Assembly (NCBI GenBank): GCA_965644295.1
Contig: CBFFRP010000335.1
Location: 62,001-126,000 of the forward strand
Direction: 5' to 3'
DNA length: 64,000 nt
Source of the DNA: Paraphysomonas bandaiensis
Lineage: Eukaryota > Chrysophyceae
Positions within the stretch are counted from its first letter, which is position 1. Every line of letters starts with the position of its first letter. The translations under genes and the position numbers were made by a program. The notes beneath the pieces are model-generated. The model saw only the letters and a program-made list of their open reading frames with translations. It was not told where the DNA came from and did no database searches. Positions 44,329 to 56,700 of the stretch are shown piece after piece.

Positions 44329-46247
44329 TTATATTTCGTCGGTATTATCCTCATTCAATAGCCGTTTTAGTTCCAAGGAAAGGATCTCATCAGCAGCTTT
44401 CAGTACGAATGACTTAGCGCTGTACGCTCTTAAGGGAATTTCAGTAATAGGGGATTCACGTGCAATCTCTGAAGTCCACTCACGTTGCCATTGCTGCTCA
44501 TCATCTGACATCACACAGCTGTCCAGAAGAGCATTCATTTTCTGAGCAGACATTGCACCCTCGAGTCTTGACAACTTCAACTGTTGTTTCAAAATGATCT
44601 CCAGTTGATACCGAGATACAAACCCTAATCCGTAAAAGTCAATACGGTCGACTGCCACCTGGAGATCTGCTTGGAGGACGAGACGTCGCATATCACACGC
44701 CGCGTCATGAACGGTCATACAATCTTTCTCGTGGGTTTCACAACACCAATGAGATGCCGTTCTTACAAGTGGATTAGCAAGACAATCAAATTCATCTCGC
44801 TGACTGGCTCTTGAGACCTGCTTTATCTTGTCCCATACATGAGGAGGCAAAACTTTACGTGGTCTATTATCCAAGAGACTATCTTCCGATCCCTGTACAC
44901 CCATAACAAATGTGTTACGCTTACGGTGCCAATCCATATATATTTCAAAAAACACACACTTACAGGCTGAGTGGATGCCCTTCTAGACCTGGCTTCTTCC
45001 TTTTGCTTCAGCTCCCATGCCTTCTTCACATCTGCTTTCTTAGTATAGGCTCCATCCAAACCCTCCACCATCTTCGTTTTGATCTGTTGTGTTTCTAGCA
45101 GCTCCGCTTCAACCTAAAAATAGAATGGATCAGCAACAGTGTCATCATAAATATATGCAACAGCAGGATACTAAATATACATCAATCTGGAAAGTAGTGG
45201 CGATAAAAATTACTAAATTTGACATTAATCGCCACTACAAAGATAAAATGGCTTAGTCAGTATATTAAACATCTACCATTGACTGGGGTGTATACAGCCA
45301 GGAATAAGCTATTCACAACCTGGGCAGCCATTGTATTCTTCTCTGCTTCCTGATCCTTAAATATTCTCCTTCTTGTTGCATCAGCCAGCGCTAGTATACG
45401 CAAGCGTGGCATCTTCGGTATATAGAGCGGGGCGCTCTTCAATATTTCGTCGGTTAAGAAGGAAAAGGACCCCTGTAAAGGACACACAAAAATAAGAGAA
45501 ATTGATATGATAATATGCTTTCCAAATTAGACTACTACAACGACCGCACTACTACACACCTCATCAGCGAACCCCTCCTGCACAAGAGCATCAGCGTATC
45601 TGTCACACTTAATCTTCTCAAGGTTTTTTAGCAAATTAAAACTACGAGATGGAATGCTATATTTCGTCTTTGATGCGACCTCAGGAGGGAGTTCGAAGGC
45701 TTTCACTTCCTCGTCTCCAAGAAAAGAATTATTGTCTTCGGAACCAGCCGATTGGTTCTCAGAATCTTCATCCGCCACTTCATCATCTTCATCGTAAATA
45801 TACAAAAATACTGTCGTGCTCGATTTAGTATCGATATATATCGGCAACTATAGTCACTTACGCCTGGGCCGAAAAATATCATCATCAGAGTTTTCAGTTA
45901 ATGCTTGTTCATACACTTCCTCCGGCAGCAGCTAAAGTATCAACTCAATCCAATGAAATGATATATCATGATAACCGCATCACCTCATCGTCTTCAATAA
46001 CAGCTCCTCTGAAGAAGAGCACAATGCGCTCTGTGGGCACACGAAGCAATCCGCGAATACGAATTTTGAGCTGTATGCAAGTCGTGCGTAACGGACATGC
46101 TAAATGAATCGTCTTCTTGTTTTTGAGCTCCAAATGAAGAGGACTGCTATCAGGGAACTTCGGAAGAAGTATCGTGATTTCGCCGATCTCCTCATGGGCC
46201 TCTACGTGAGGCTTATCGCCTGAGAAGATCTTCTTCAGAGTCTCCAT
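44329..46247 (-). CDS. Ubiquitin-like / SAM-domain protein of unknown function
   Basis: About six exons fit by phase from ATG at 46247 (METLKKIFSGDK). Residues about 35-90 look ubiquitin-like (LRTTCIQLKIRIRGLL, RIVLFFRGAVIEDDE). After an acidic Asp/Glu/Ser stretch comes a SAM-like helix bundle (NLEKIKCDRYADALVQEGFA, then FLTDEILKSAPLYIPKMPRL across an intron). A Lys/Glu helix (KKADVKKAWELKQKEEARSR) and a C-terminal domain follow (LPPHVWDKIKQVSRASQRDE, VDRIDFYGLGFVSRYQLEII, which is EF-hand-like in outline). The stop follows NEDNTDEI. No named family recognised. Its divergent partner is a PUB-UBX protein, so both could belong to ubiquitin/p97 pathways; that link is inference from position. Confidence 0.7.
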
Positions 46248-46666
46248 ATCGACTGCAGCTACAAGAAATATACGCTGTCTACTGCACTAGCATCCTACTG
46301 AACTACATCTCCCAGTGTCGAGATAGTCACTGCAATCCCAGTGCTTCTAGTAGTGTTCCAACTCCAGCATACAGGGACATACTGCACTGAAACTGCTTCA
46401 GTGTCAATGCATGCACTCCTCTGTGCTGCTGCGTGTGAGGGAGAAACAGCCAAAAACAGCATGAAATACACCTAAATTCCAGGGTTTTCCGAAATATCAG
46501 GGTATTATGATCGTTCGATAATTCCGCGCTGTACATACATACAGTACTGCTGTATGCACAACTATGCATCAAGTGTAAGAAGTTGAAGATATCTGATGAA
46601 GTGACTTCACGCACAGTGTTCCATTCGCATTGTATGGATAGTACACGTACACCTATAGTGGTATAG
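46248..46666. promoter_or_regulatory. Divergent promoter region with TACTGCTGTA
   Basis: Spacer between the UBL/SAM (-) and PUB-UBX (+) genes. It contains TACTGCTGTA at 46545-46554 and CTGTGCTGCTGCGTGTGAG near 46420, plus an AATTCCAGGGTTTTCCGAAA stretch of a type also seen in the 51.1 and 57.1 kb spacers. Confidence 0.55.
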
Positions 46667-48187
46667 ATGTCGGATCTGTGGGTGAAGTGCAGCCATCTGT
46701 TCCTTCTGTGGACTCCGAATGAATTGGATGACTTCACGTCTATAGCGACCACGCTCTTAACTAACATATTAAACAACCCGTACGTGCAGAAGTATAAAGA
46801 AATTAAACTACAGAACTCCACAGTGCAATCTCGTATAGTGAGTAGAAATGGTGGAATCGATTTTCTTTATGCGGCTGGTTTTGAGTCAGTGAATCGGGAG
46901 GACACGAAGATGCTTGTGTTCCAGGATCACTATATACCTACACTGGAATCCACTATAGAGTGGTTGAGGTGGGTTGATATGACTGTTCTCTAGTGATCTT
47001 ATCTTTCCATAGAGTGACGGTGGATATGTGTAAGAGTGCACAGCCCAATCCCGGCATGCCCTGTGCTGTATGCGAGGTGCAGGTATGCTAACAGTCATAC
47101 TTGTGCTCATAGCGTACAACATAATGCACACAATACCATAGATACGATTTCCCAATGGCGCCACTGTACGCGGAGGATTCTTTGGTGAGAGCCATATTGA
47201 AGAAGTTTTATTCTTTGCGAGAGTTTTTTTTGTGGAAGAAAAGTATGATGCACGCGGAGTGGCATATGCGTTTGTGATGCGCTGTTAACTTTAAATTTCT
47301 TATTTTCTATTATGTTGAAGGCGGAGTTGCGTAACGCTTCACCTGCCCCATTCTGCAGATGTGGTAGACCCTATGCGCACTCTCGAAAGCTATGGACTAG
47401 CTCCTAGGGGTACATTAATTGCATCAACGTTATCCGCTCAGGAGAGGGTGTCTACTTTTTGCCAGGTACTAATTAATATTCACGAATCTATATTGTTCAT
47501 TCTCAGTTTTTACTAAGCCTTTACGTATGCCACAGTACATAATTCTTCGAAATGTACTATGTCGTAGTGCAGTGTTGTGAACTATTCTTGGTGTGATACG
47601 ATCCATGGATATGTTTATATATGTGCCTCACTATCTGACCCGTATACCTTTCACGCTGTATCTTGTATGCTATCTTATTTTGGCAGCGGCATCATTTAAT
47701 ATCACAATTTCCAATCTATATATATGCAACGGTTTGTTTCCACGTACTTGTGCAATAGTACTAACGCCACACTGTGTTTATCTGATGGCCTTGTGCTCTT
47801 AATCACTCAGAATCAGCAAGTGGCTACATCCAAAGCTGTTCAATGCAGAGATGTTGAGAAGAAAGCAAGGTAGTTTTGAATTGTTATTCTGTGATATGGT
47901 CATGAATCCTGTAAATACTCAATTCTATTTGTTATGTGTTGGATGACTATTATTGCGTGTTGTGAGTCATTTTTTATAGTAATACTGTGTGGAGATGTGC
48001 GACGTTTTATTCTAGATAATGTTTACTATCGTAGGGTGGAACGACTCGCGAAAAGGGCTGCTCTAGAAAACGATAAACGCAATGTGTTAAGAGCGTTCAA
48101 GGTCTCTTGGGTTATACTGTGTTTGTTCTGTTAAATAGAGCACCCTATGTGTTGTAGGAGGATAGAGAACGGCATAAGAAGAATTAA
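46667..48187 (+). CDS. PUB-UBX domain protein, p97/Cdc48 cofactor
   Basis: ATG at 46667. The first exon encodes a PUB domain (TLLTNILNNPYVQKYKEIKL, SRNGGIDFLYAAGFE). A 24-codon exon follows (VTVDMCKSAQPNPGMPCAVC), then a UBX fold (IRFPNGATVRGGFF, completed in a later exon by MRTLESYGLAPRGTLIAS). The last exons are basic (VERLAKRAALENDKRNVLRA, EDRERHKKN) and end at TAA 48185-48187. Small introns separate all of these; the joint within the UBX domain near 47210-47340 is not fully resolved. PUB and UBX domains both bind p97/Cdc48, so an adaptor in ubiquitin-dependent segregation or ERAD is the natural reading. Confidence 0.75.
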
Positions 48188-48558
48188 GGGAATGCAAACT
48201 TGTTAGAAATGGAAAAAACGAAGAGAGGGAAAGGAGGTGAGCCATTTTTCACCCTATAAGAGTCATTTCTGGCTTTGTATAGTACTTATTGGTAGCCACG
48301 TGGGAAATATTATTTATTAAAGTAGCATACTATATTTGAATATATACAGCCCGCATGTAATTAAAGGTTTACGATACTATGATTGTATATACGGAACTCG
48401 TGAGTCGTGGTCATTAGATAAATATTGGCTTGTATATTATTATAGAACAAACTGTGTCAGCAATTTCGTAATAATCACTCACTGCACAAAGGGAACGTAA
48501 ATCCCGAAATTGGAATTCTAAATCAATAAAATAGTCTACAGTCTACAGAGATATATAC
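48188..48558. other. Convergent spacer
   Basis: 370 bp of AT-rich sequence between the 3' ends of the PUB-UBX (+) and CaaX kinase (-) genes. No coding or repeat signal noticed. Confidence 0.5.
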
Positions 48559-50691
48559 CTACATCAAATTACAGCAGTACGGATTAGAAACAGTTATATC
48601 TTGCCGCTCTTCCTTCGAACTACTGCGCACTGACTGCTGCTGCAGCGGTGCTGAATCTCCCTTCTCCCCATCGGATAAAGCGCTCTGAAAAGACAGGGCA
48701 CTATCCAGCACAGGTTCTGGTGGAGCTGCCTCCTCACACTCTTCTCCAGAATCCTGGGCTAAAACTGTGTGAAGGTTGGGTGGGGTGCTTGCCCGTTCAC
48801 GCGGAGGAGTACTTGGTCTGCTTCGTTGCGCTCCTTCCTTGTCTTCTTCGCCGGGGACAGAGAAATCAGCTCCTAAGAGTTCTGTCGTGCTCTTCTGGTC
48901 CAGTGACTTTCTTACCTCTTTTTTGGTCTGAATCTCGGACTCCTTAATGGCGATGAGAGAGGATCGTCTTTCCTTTACTTTCGCCTTCACCTTTTGGGCA
49001 AGGGTAACTAGATGCTGTTTGGTACCCTCACTAAGGAAATTGACTTCGCCAGGAGTAACTGCATTCTTGGAATCAACCCCACTACGATCGATCGCTTCAA
49101 CGGACAATTCGTTTAGTCGCCTCTCAGTTTCTTCTTCTGAGTGTTCAACGATCCAAGAGAAAGACTTGCAGTCCTTGAAGGTTGGACGGTCATCGGGGTC
49201 AGCCGTAAATAACGCTTTGAAAAGCTCACATAGCTCAGGACTCTTCCTTGAAGGGTAAGGTGGAAACTCACGCTTGATTGATAAAATCTCACGAAACATT
49301 GCCTCCGGCGCATTTCCTGGATGGGGAGCCCAGAAAGGAAGGCACCCAAACACGAATATCCAGAGGCACACACCGGCCGCCCATGCGTCTGCTTTATATG
49401 CCGAGTACACATTGGCATAGTTGTCATCTATCATTTCTGGAGACCAGAACGGCCACGAACCCTTCGTGTCTCTAACCATTCCTTTCCCTGCCATATCTTC
49501 CCCAGCGAACTCCCGTGAGACTCCAAAGTCAGCGATCTTAATATCTCCTTCAAGAGTAACCAAGATATTCTCGGGTTTGAGATCTCTGCAGCAAACTAAT
49601 ATGAATACAGAAGAGAAATAAGATACGGACAAACCGGTGGGCTATTAGATTCAGGTGAAGGTACTCCATTGCACTTAGTAGCTGTCTGAAATTTATGCTA
49701 AGTAGAATCCCGAAGGCAGTTGTATACACTTCAATCATGTATTCAGCTTACTCGAACGACATAGATGCATACAAACAGTATATACGAGTATGAACTGCAT
49801 GAATAAAAACCTGAAAAGTCTACTGGCGAGGGCTTCCCCTAGAACTCCATCAGTAAGAGGAGATATCCATTGCGGAGGCCTCTGCTCCTGAGTTGCATCT
49901 GACGGGACTTCATATTCCCTCAGTACCATAAGGGGCCCCCCTGCGATGTACTCCATAACCAAGTATATCGAATGAGGGAATATCTTCTCTTCCACGACCT
50001 ACCAATACAGAAATTGACTTTGCATTGCAGCACATAGAACAGCGCTTACTTCATATAATCGAACTATGTATGGATGATTAAGCTTTTTCATCAAGGCTAT
50101 TTCTTTTCTAATGGCCTCGAGTTCCTCGTTCACACCAGCTTTGCCTGGCATACGGCCCCTTGCGAATGTTTTCGGTTTAACTTTACCTTCAAAAAAATTA
50201 CTTATATAGCATAAAAATCAGGTTAACCAACCTTGTGGAAATGTTTTCATGGCGTATAATTTAGTTTCACTATTTTCTTCTGTTTCTGCAAGATACACAG
50301 TACCAAATGCCCCTCTGGCTATTTCAGCAGTGACAGTATATTGATTCACTTTTTGTAGCGTTCCGAACGTACTTCTTTCAGCAGTATCGATGTAGCTCTC
50401 GTGCATTCGGGATATCTCTACCAGGTTACGCCCTGATCGAACCAGAACTTCATCCACAACAGAGCTCATGTGCTCAAATGTTTCATATTTCCCGCCATCT
50501 TCAGGATGCTGATGTGCTAACGTGTCCTCACGTGTATGACTCAAAGCTTCTATTCCTTCTTTGAGACTATCTTTTCGTTCTGTGGGAATTACAGTCTCTT
50601 CAGGTAACTCGTCGATATCCGGTGATTCATTTAACTTATTAGATCGACCAGACCCGTCCATATCCACCGACACTGCGTCAAGGGAAGCCAT
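48559..50691 (-). CDS. Ser/Thr protein kinase (CaMKK/LKB1-like) with C-terminal CaaX box
   Basis: ATG at 50691. After an acidic N-terminus of about 110 residues the kinase domain starts (AEIARGAFGTVYLAETEE, catalytic Lys in LYAMKTF). It continues over several small introns: EIALMKKLNHPYIVRLYE, YLVMEYIAGGPL, AMEYLHLNLIAHRDLKPENI (HRD restored by removing an intron that starts GTTTGT), IKIADFGVSREF, GSWPFWSPEMI, DAWAAGVCLWIFVFGCLPFW, DDRPTFKDCKSFSWI. A Ser/Pro/Glu-rich tail of about 190 residues ends NPYCCNLM. The last four residues, C-N-L-M, fit a farnesylation CaaX box, with an adjacent Cys available for palmitoylation. The subdomain pattern (RP-INSERT-like SPLTDGVLGEALASRLFR) resembles CaMKK. 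All catalytic residues present. Confidence 0.85.
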
Positions 50692-51342
50692 TCGTAATCG
50701 AATGCGTATAAGGAGGAACTGTGCGTTACTTATCTATTGCAGTGTTCATACTGTATGTATATATATGTATATGTAGGTATATGTATATGTATATTATGCC
50801 AGTAGCCCACTTAATAACGCCCACATTTAATGCACTTGACCAGAAATACAATGAGATTATATATATGGTACGCCCCGGATCGTTCAATGCGACTATTGTG
50901 AGTGAAGGGGCATCACACTTAACCCCAGCAGCCATCAACACACAGACACATACATGCATATCCAGATACATATACTACTACTGCTGTATATATACTCTAC
51001 CCATGGGCTACACCGGACTTCATGCATATACACCATGCATACATGGTTGTACAGCAGTATAGTCAGGAGTAGGAACATATGGACAGTGCAGTAGATACAG
51101 TCCCAATCGCCAAAATTCCGAAAAATATTTCAGTTTTTCAATATCTTCAACCTCAATATTCTGATATTGACGAAATCTGATGCGGTCGGTATATGTGAAC
51201 AGAGTACTGTGCACTGCTCTGCATGTATCAACAGCAGCAGCAGCAGCAGCAGCAGCAGTGTGGTATGGTGTGGTTTGCAGTATGTTGTCATCTACACTCA
51301 TCGCAGTTAATTCTCGCCCATATAGTTATCACTGTTGTCCAC
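50692..51342. promoter_or_regulatory. Divergent promoter region with TACTGCTGTA and (CAG)9
   Basis: Spacer between the CaaX kinase (-) and the membrane protein (+). TACTGCTGTA at 50979-50988 and its complement TACAGCAGTA at 51050-51059. TATATGTATATGTAGGTATA repeats occur near 50757, and a perfect (CAG)9 run at 51232-51258. An AAAATTCCGAAAAATATTTC stretch near 51112 resembles those in other spacers. Confidence 0.6.
51232..51258 (+). repeat. (CAG)9 microsatellite
   Basis: Nine uninterrupted CAG units 85 bp upstream of the ATG at 51343. A frame through it would read polyglutamine, but only from a non-ATG codon, so it is more likely 5' UTR or promoter. Confidence 0.85.
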
Positions 51343-52617
51343 ATGAGTCCAAAGCAGCGAAACACTAACAAATCCCATATGTCTCGTCCAGGCACCAGCT
51401 CCTTACCTGCCTCTGTGTTCCGTAACTATAAGCAGATCCTGGGCCTGATAGTCGCAGTGTTAGTAGCAACATTCTCGTATATAGTTTGGTATCAAACCAA
51501 ATCGGGGGCAACCTCATTGATTAATGCTAGTGTTGATAGCTTGAAAGAAGCTTTCTTTGGAGAGTATCCTCACGTCTTTTATTGTCATGAGCACGGCAAT
51601 GAGGCCTATATACCTGCTAAGCTCGTAGACGCCAGTAAGATATTGAATTCGAGACATAAACTAGCGATAGTAAATTGTTCCCAACAACTTCCTAGTGGAA
51701 AAACGATTATGTCGAGATTTAAACTTAAAACAGAATGGAAGCCGACCATATTCTCTACGGCACCATGGTCCAAGCCGACTCAAATACCTCCCCTTAGCTT
51801 GAAAGACTCCACTAAGATGGCCAACTTCTTGACAAGCTCATTATCTCCGCGTCCATTGATGGTTTCTTCCGATAAGGATTTCCGCACTGCGTGTGGATGG
51901 CCTTCTGGGAAGGCCAGTGCAAGTGAGACGTGTATTCTAGTTGTAAGAGGGGAGCGGTACGGGTCTGATCAGGACCAGGTGGTGGAGAGGATAGTTGAGA
52001 CATTTTATAAGACAAGAGTGTTAAGTGTGAGCGCGAAACAACGACGACTATCTGTGGAGCGTACGGAGGCTGTATTCGATCCCCAGAACTATGCAATGAA
52101 ACTGTATTCTATTCGGAATGGCACACACTATATGCCTATGCGCGACTCGCCAACCTGGGATAACGTACAGAAGTTCGTCACCTCAGCTATATCGGTAAGT
52201 ATCACCAACACACTATGTGTTCAGCTTAAACTGTAGCGAAAATATCTCTCATACCTCATTGCGTTGTAGGCTCCTTTGGGCGACTACTATACCCCTGATT
52301 CGGGTGATGTGAAGCTAGTAAAACCTCCCATAAATTCTGCTGCCTCTAAGCGCCGTTCGAAGAATTCAAAACCTGACACGAGTGAAAGCGCGGATAGTTC
52401 TTTTAACTCCATAGAGACGCCGGTAGAGGACGATGTAAATGAAGAATTGTTACGCGCACAGCGTGAGGCCGAGCGGAGAGAGGCTATGGAAAGAGAGAAA
52501 CGGGAATTTTTTTATGCAGACGATAGCTATGCAGATAGCTATGCAGAGAGTAACGGTTGTGGAGATGATGATTGTGATTTAAATGAGGAATATGATGAAG
52601 ATATTATCGAGTTATGA
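51343..52617 (+). CDS. Uncharacterised single-pass membrane protein with acidic C-terminus
   Basis: ATG at 51343 (MSPKQRNTNKSHMSRPGTSS). There is one membrane helix near residues 25-50 (ILGLIVAVLVATFSYIVWY) with a basic side before it, so probably type II. One intron from 52196 to 52269 (GTAAGT..TTGTAG) joins TSAIS to APLGDYYTPDSG. The large domain after the helix (YPHVFYCHEHGNEAYIPAKL, TACGWPSGKASASETCILVV, a conserved-looking VERIVETFYKTRVLSVSA) has an alpha/beta rhythm that could be thioredoxin-like, as in DNAJC16-type ER proteins, but no CxxC is present. The C-terminus is a Glu/Arg helix then an Asp/Glu-rich tail with the direct repeat DDSYADSYAES. No family name can be given. Confidence 0.7.
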
Positions 52618-53782
52618 GATCATAGTATTAGTACCTACAACAGTGTAGTATAAGTCCAGATTTATTTTGAAAAGATACTGGTAACGTATCACTGGGATTA
52701 TGAATTATACATAGTAAATAATATAAATAATACGAACTCGTCGTTTATATATAAATATACATTTCGTCATACATAGATACGGAACAATATATTGCTCAAA
52801 TCAGATTACCTGTAAACACTAGACATTAGACATCGTTATGAGTTAAGCATATATAAATTGCGTTTTGATTCGGTCTCAGATATTTCATGATTTGCACTTT
52901 TTTGTTTTTTTTGTTTTTTGATTTACGGCCTTGACCTGCTTTCATCAACGTTTTCAAACAACTTTCGTGAGTAGTGAAAAAATCATAATGGAATACAGAT
53001 TTCTCGAAACGCTAATTTTTGTGTCTATTAGAATATGGATTATATTCTAGATTCTAGTAGTACATTCAGTATGTCACTTGAAGACAACTTAGTAACACTT
53101 ACTTCTATTCACACTTAGAAACAACTTAGTAACACTTACTTCTATATTAGTTTTATATATTTAGACTTACAATATTGATTATACGAGAATACAGTGAAAT
53201 ATAGTGATGTACAAATGCTTTGGTGATATTGAGAAACTGAAATAGTTTGATCTTTCAAGATATGTTTAGTAACGAGAAGTTCACACATGTAGGAGAGTAT
53301 GCGTGGGACAAAATGAGATCTTATTGTTTGTCGTTTGTCACAACTTCGTGTAAACGATATTAATTAATCTATCTCGTCTAACGACAAATTCTCTCTGAGA
53401 TCTAGTTAAGAATGACCAATTTACAACAGTGCCTACTCTATCGCGCACACTACATCTGGTACAATACAAGCATATTACATCTGGCGTGCTATCCATGAAG
53501 CTGCAACAGATTGTGGCCTGACTCTTAGACGTTATCATTTTGAATTTCGAACTATGAAACTTTGCTTTATTGGAAATGTTTGATCCAGTCTCAAGCAACT
53601 ATATTACTTACTTAGTACTAGAAGCGTAAATAGCATTAGAAGCTAGTACTACTTTATACTTTACAGCTTAATGAGCAACTTTACCCACAGTATCTTTTGT
53701 ACGAAGGTCATCCTCCAACCTTTACTTAGGTTAATGGTAGTAGACATACTTTACATAATATATATCATAAGCATTCAATATT
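52618..53782. other. Convergent intergenic region with dispersed repeat
   Basis: No gene seen. It includes the repeat copy 53028-53410. A TTTTTTGTTTTTTTTGTTTTTTG run lies near 52900. Confidence 0.6.
53028..53410 (+). repeat. Dispersed repeat, inverted relative to 19855-20122
   Basis: Same block order as the reverse complement of 19.86-20.12 kb (see that entry). This copy is longer because it contains a local tandem duplication of ACAACTTAGTAACACTTACT (about 53082-53142) and extra AT-rich sequence. It ends near the GACAAATTCTCTCTGAGATC block, matching 19856-19875 reversed. Confidence 0.85.
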
Positions 53783-56700
53783 TTAACTAGAAGTATCAGT
53801 TTCATCTTCACTATCGCCAGCACTAAAGAAACCCACTACACCATCAGCAATATCATCAAGTGTGGAGACGACTGCATACTCAACTTTATTGTGCGTCCGG
53901 CAATACTTCTCTTTGAGTGATTTGATTGCAAGAGCTGGCGAACTGCTCTTTCTTATGAGAGCTTCTTCTCCACCACTACCTCTCTCCAGCATATCTTCTT
54001 TTTCTCCTTGAGATGATGGAGTCATGTGACCGCGGATAGAACGCAAACCATTAGAAGATGAAGCAAATTTCAGAGCGGCTAGGATAATAACGGCCATAAG
54101 AATATATCCTGCACCAGATGCAGAATACAAAGCTCCAACTTCAAAACCACGCAATATCCCCTGTACATCAAAATCGCCCGCAGGAGCAGTCTTTTCCACC
54201 ACAGACTCAGCCTGTGCCGGTTCTTCGGCCATATCCTGCACCAGGACAAATGACTCTCTATGGGAGGGAGCTCCGCCAGTCAATATTTCCGTCATGCCCA
54301 GATGTATACCTACGACCCTCGCGATATTTGATTCGGTCTCAGAGGATTGAAGTGCCGTCCTGAGTTTACCATTTGATATATAAGTCTCTAAAGCAGAGGT
54401 AAAATCCGAGTATGCCGAGACATAGCTGTCTGGATCGGTGGGATCATATCCCAGTGTGCTGAGAGGCAATTGAACCTGAAGCTCCACATCCAATCCAGAT
54501 GACACTGCAAAGCTACGAGCTATCTTCACATTATCAGCCTTTAGGCGTGGGAAGAGAGAAATTAGCGCAGCCACCAACGAATCTGCATCATCCTCGTGAA
54601 GTGTTCCTACACCACTAAGTATGAGATTCACATCAGCCACAGCTACTACACCGAGCTGATCTTCACAGAAACTAGTACGTGTATAAGCTGCAACAGCATC
54701 ACACTCGTCGTTGGTCACACGAAATACAAGCATTTCACTAGCTCCACCAACGCGCCCACAAAAAGCCCATGAGTGAGAAGCATAAGAAGTATCCAGGTCT
54801 CCTGTTACACGCAAGACGTAGTCACCATCCGGGAGATGTTGCCAGCAGTCCTGGGTCACAACACCATCGCACATTGTCCCCGTAGAGATCAGTCGATGGC
54901 CTTTACTGTCAGATATGTAGTAGTTGGTACCTTGGTGCTCTTCATTAAACCACGAATCACCTACATTTGTGGTCATTGTAAAGTACTGCCAGTTAGGTCC
55001 ATCTGTCTGAGCCAGAGTTGGGGCTGGGGAAATGGTAGGTGAAGCTGTGGACTCTTTTCCCTTCAGTTCCCTGCTAGAAAGAGATGAAGATTTAGGTAGT
55101 GGTTTTGGGTCGCATTTGGTTGGACAGGTGATATTAGTCGGCAGAGTACGATGTATAGCACGACGAGAAAAGTCTAGGGCTGAAGAATCCCAATGAAAGT
55201 CCATAGACGTATCTTTGTTTCCCCGGTACCAAGTACCAGTCTTCTCTTCAAAAACACGCCACTGGATTTCCCAAGGCCATTTGCTCTTCTCTGCACCCTC
55301 TATAGTAAACTTATAGAGCCCTTCATCGGTATAAACATGCGGACAATAGCGGAAGGACAAAGGGTTTGTTGAATCACAGGCAGGGGCGTAAACGTCAATA
55401 GACCCATCAGGAGCAACTGCCCGAAGTTGGGCCTTGTCCCATCCGTCCCCAAACGCATCCTCCATTGCAATTATCAAGCAGTCCCATGCATAGTCTTGCG
55501 TGTAGTACTTCGCTTTATCAAAGACAGTAAACTCAGCAACGCTACCATAGAGAGAAGGGGCCCATAACTGTCTGTTAGGCTCCGGCTCAGAAATAATCTG
55601 CTGAACAGACCACTGCCCACCGAGGTACTCACGCTCATAAAAGTAAAGAAATCCAGTGGATCCACTATATGGCTCTGGACTTGCTACCGCCATAACATTT
55701 CCGTACAGATCAAACATAGACCCGAAAGTCCCATCAACGGCACCACCATCCGGCTCGTACAGTACTTGCCTCAATGACCAATGAGGACCATGACTCTTAT
55801 GGTCACTCCGATGGAAAGAACTACTCCACGGACTCGGTTTCTCATGAAATCGCGGTGTGTCGGGATAATATACTTTTACTTGGCCAGCATATGTACCCCC
55901 ACTCTGTCCATCGCCAACGACTATGGTCTCATCCTCCACTTCCAAAAAGAAGTAATTAACAACAGAAGTTGAGGCCACTAGACTCTGCTGCTCAGTCCAT
56001 ACTCCTGTAGCAGGATCGCGCCAGTATGCGAAGGCAATATCGTAAACAGGATCGTCGCCACTGGTTTCGTTGAATTCAGCAGATCCTGCCGCAACCAATA
56101 CATCGCGGTCCAGAGAAAGACCATAACCAAATCTCGCAATGGATGTATCTACAGGGAATAGAAGCTGCTGCTGAGTCCACCTATCGAACATTGGTGGCTT
56201 CGATGAGTACGTGTACACGGCCCCTGTGTTGTTCGTGGAGTGCGTGTAGCGGAGAGGGTCACACTTCCCGCACGTTATGGCGCCCTCTCCCAAACGTTCA
56301 CGATTCATCGCTACTGACATTCCAAACCAGTCGTCGCCTTTTCCCCCATCAAGAACTATTTTCTGTTGCTGAGACCACTTCGACCACACACCCGAAAATA
56401 TATACGCAGCCCCACTGTCGGTCGCAACGCCGTCGTTGTTGAAGGCACCTACCATTAGCACATTACCCGCAACATGGGTCGATATCAGAGCAGTATTAAA
56501 AAATCTATTAGACGCAGCATCCCCTGGAAAATAGTCATCTGCAGCATAATCTGCCGAAAATATAGTAGCAGTATGAGTCCAGCTGTCCGCATTGTCTATA
56601 TACACTCTATGGAACACATCGATATCATTATTCGGAGTCCCCATAACAGCAAACCTCATATGAACAGAGGTCATAAGCCCTCTCCCGCTCATGAGCGGCT

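Noticed and set aside
45901-46107. Plus-strand open frames inside the UBL/SAM gene and other antisense frames across long genes
   Set aside because: Opposite-strand shadows of well-supported coding exons.
51223-51342. Polyglutamine N-terminus for the membrane protein
   Set aside because: It needs a non-ATG start; ATG at 51343 gives a sensible N-terminus, so the CAG run is treated as non-coding.
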